This document shows positions 12,578 to 14,409 of a DNA stretch of 14,409 bases, in pieces; within the stretch, counting starts at the first letter, position 1; every line of letters starts with the position of its first letter. The position numbers and the translations under genes were made by a program. The notes below the pieces were generated by a model, which was not told the DNA's origin, did no database searches, and was given only the letters and a program-made list of their open reading frames with translations. The stretch spans positions 1 through 14,409 of the forward strand of contig CAYNFH010000172.1 of NCBI GenBank assembly GCA_964396385.1. The letters run 5' to 3'. The DNA is from CAYNFH01 sp964396385 (lineage in GTDB: Bacteria; Armatimonadota; Chthonomonadetes; Chthonomonadales; CAJBBX01).

Positions 12578-14409
12578 ATGGCGGTACGGCCGCTGGAAAC
12601 AGCACAGCTAACCGAGCGTAGACCTGCCGCCCACCCGCGAGCCGGAGCATCGCGCGGCATCTCGGGTCGGGCGGTCGTGATCGGGGCCGTGCTGGCTCCG
12701 TTCAACTGCTACTGGGTGGTGCAGCTCGAGAGGGTGATGTATGGGCCGTTTCCGTCCACCATCTCCCTCTTCGCCAACGTCGTATTCCTCCTCTTCCTGC
12801 TGGTCGGTTTGAACGCGTTGCTCCACCGGGTCGCGCCGCGGCTCGCCTTCAGCCAGGGCGACCTCCTCGTGGTCTACACCATGCTGGCCATCTCCACCGG
12901 GCTGGCCGGCTCGGACGGCGTGCCGATATTGGACGAGATCATCGCCCACGGCGCCTGGTTCGGGCAGACCTCCCAGAACAGCGACTGGATTGCGTTCCTG
13001 GGCTCGTTCCCACCCTGGGCCATTGTGGCGGACCGTAACGCGCTGCGCGGCCACTTCGTGGGAAACTCCACCCTCTACCGCGCGGAGGTGCTCAGAGCGT
13101 GGGCGGTCCCGGTCCTGGTGTGGACCGGGTTTGTGGTGCTGCTGCTCCTGGTGGCGTATGCCCTCTGCGTGCTGGTAAGGCGGCAGTGGGCGGACCATGA
13201 GCGGCTCACCTTTCCCATCATCTGGCTGCCGATGGAGATGACGGAGGGCGGCACGGGACGGACACTCTTCCGCAGCAGGCTCATGTGGGGAGGCTTCGCC
13301 GCGGCGGCGGGGATCAACGTCTGGAACGGGATCGCGTTCCTCTATCCGTCACTCACCTCACTTCCCGTGGGGATACTGGACCTCAAACCGTACATTACGG
13401 TCGCGCCCTGGTCTGCCGTGGGCTGGACTCCCATCACGCTCTACCCGCTGGTCATTGGCCTCGGCTACCTGCTGCCGGTGGACCTGCTCTTCTCTTGCTG
13501 GTTCTTCTTTCTCACGTGGAAGGCGCAGAAGGTGGTCTCCAACGCCATGGCGTGGGACGTGACTCCGGACTTCCCGTTTATCAAGGAGCAGGGCTTCGGC
13601 GCCATCCTGGGCCTGTTCGCATTTTACGCGTGGATGGGCTGGCGAACCTACGCCGAGACCGTGAAGCGCGCCTGGCGGGGAGATGCGCAGCAGTCAAGCG
13701 TGAGGGAAGGCTTGTCGGAGCGGGCCGCCCTCCTCATCGCCGGGCTGGGCACCCTGGGCGTGGTGGCGTTCGCCAATGCGCTCGGAGCCGCCTGGTGGGT
13801 TTCGGCGGCGTTCTTCGCCGTGTTTCTTGCGACCCTGGTGGTCGTGAGCCGGATTAGGGCGGAGTTGGGGTCGCCGGTGCACGACTTCCACTTCATGGGT
13901 CCGGACAACATGATCCCGCGGGCGCTGGGAACCGGAGTCCTGCGCCAGGGGGATATGGCTTTCTTCACCTTCTCCTGGACCTTCACACGGGCGCACCGCA
14001 GCGACAGCATGCCCATCGCCCTGGAGGGGCTCCAGATGGCGCGACAGCGAGCCCTGGACGCGCGGCGGATGTTCGGCGCAATCGTTCTTGCTACCATTGT
14101 CGGAACGTTGGGCACGTTCTGGGGATTCGAGCACCAGGCCTACTCCCTCGGCGCCGCCTCCAAGTTCACGGAGGGCCACGACATGTCCCAGGAGGCCTTC
14201 GAGCGCATGAACAACTGGGTGAACGGGGGCCAGGACCACCAGCCCAACATTCCTGCCGTCACGGCGATGGCGGTCGGCGCCCTGACCACTATCCTGCTGC
14301 TTGCGCTTCGGCTGAGGCTCTTCGGTTTCCCGCTGCACCCAATCGGTTACGCGGTCTCTTCCTCCTGGGCCATCCATCTGGTCTGGCTTCCCCTATTCAT
14401 CGCCTGGAT
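12578..14409 (+). CDS. DUF6785/OPT-like polytopic membrane protein (3' end outside window)
   Basis: The open frame from ATG 12578 runs off the window after 610 codons. The product has a short polar N-terminus (about 1-30), then many hydrophobic segments, for example about 31-50, 61-82, 94-112, 174-200 and 237-256, with several more to the end. The sequence RRQWADHERLTFPIIWLPMEM (about 201-221) and the late HPIGYAVSSSW resemble proteins annotated DUF6785/DUF6784, which are distantly related to oligopeptide transporter (OPT) family proteins. That assignment rests on recall of family motifs. It probably acts in the inner membrane as a transporter of unknown substrate. No ribosome binding site precedes the ATG; a GTG further in (12674) would remove the polar tail. 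The gene may be co-transcribed with the ACP gene. The missing C-terminus is probably short, judging by family length. Confidence 0.75.
   Translation, partial: MAVRPLETAQLTERRPAAHPRAGASRGISGRAVVIGAVLAPFNCYWVVQLERVMYGPFPSTISLFANVVFLLFLLVGLNALLHRVAPRLAFSQGDLLVVYTMLAISTGLAGSDGVPILDEIIAHGAWFGQTSQNSDWIAFLGSFPPWAIVADRNALRGHFVGNSTLYRAEVLRAWAVPVLVWTGFVVLLLLVAYALCVLVRRQWADHERLTFPIIWLPMEMTEGGTGRTLFRSRLMWGGFAAAAGINVWNGIAFLYPSLTSLPVGILDLKPYITVAPWSAVGWTPITLYPLVIGLGYLLPVDLLFSCWFFFLTWKAQKVVSNAMAWDVTPDFPFIKEQGFGAILGLFAFYAWMGWRTYAETVKRAWRGDAQQSSVREGLSERAALLIAGLGTLGVVAFANALGAAWWVSAAFFAVFLATLVVVSRIRAELGSPVHDFHFMGPDNMIPRALGTGVLRQGDMAFFTFSWTFTRAHRSDSMPIALEGLQMARQRALDARRMFGAIVLATIVGTLGTFWGFEHQAYSLGAASKFTEGHDMSQEAFERMNNWVNGGQDHQPNIPAVTAMAVGALTTILLLALRLRLFGFPLHPIGYAVSSSWAIHLVWLPLFIAW

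Noticed and set aside
12608..14377. Minus-strand open frames (12608-13198, 13694-14377)
   Set aside because: The opposite strand encodes a continuous membrane protein with family-like motifs; these frames give charged, low-complexity products.

Overview
The window is high-GC bacterial chromosome, gene-dense, with codon use consistent throughout. It shows no phage, plasmid, tRNA, rRNA or CRISPR features. Carbohydrate-type ABC genes, a cyclase/NB-ARC/TPR regulator and a DUF6785-like membrane protein occur together with interspersed short repeats. That combination suggests a soil or environmental lineage such as Armatimonadota, with Chloroflexota or a similar phylum as alternatives. The taxonomic placement is inference, since no marker gene is present.

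Layout. (1) 98-4863, plus strand: a probable operon of a D-2-hydroxyacid dehydrogenase, a lipoprotein solute-binding protein and two carbohydrate ABC permeases. No ATPase gene is present, so the transporter probably uses an ATPase encoded elsewhere. (2) 5056-6213, plus: a PF13679-type SAM-dependent methyltransferase that ends one base before the convergent gene. (3) 6215-9025, minus: a class III nucleotide cyclase domain fused to an NB-ARC-like ATPase and TPR repeats. It is divergent, across 56 bp, from a Crp/Fnr-family regulator (9082-9786, plus), so a cyclic-nucleotide source and a candidate receptor sit side by side. (4) 9829-12074, minus: a LysR-type regulator and a metal-dependent amidohydrolase, coupled by an ATGA overlap. 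(5) 12212-14409, plus: an acyl carrier protein followed by a polytopic DUF6785/OPT-like membrane protein that runs off the window. The ACP promoter carries a near-ideal LysR-type operator centred about 64 bases upstream of the predicted transcription start.

The most unusual content is repetitive DNA. Three protein genes each carry an in-frame insert built the same way: a tandem array of 7-8 bp units, a short spacer, then an array of the same period in inverted orientation. The inserts lie at 1137-1224 (n-region of a lipoprotein signal peptide), 2896-2967 (N-terminal tail of a permease) and 7437-7555 (a linker between ATPase and TPR regions). Their unit sequences differ, but all three keep the reading frame open and sit where a protein should tolerate extra residues. 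A separate dispersed element with terminal inverted repeats occurs complete at 4886-5027 and partly at 1-54. Its outer end creates misleading upstream start codons for both following genes.
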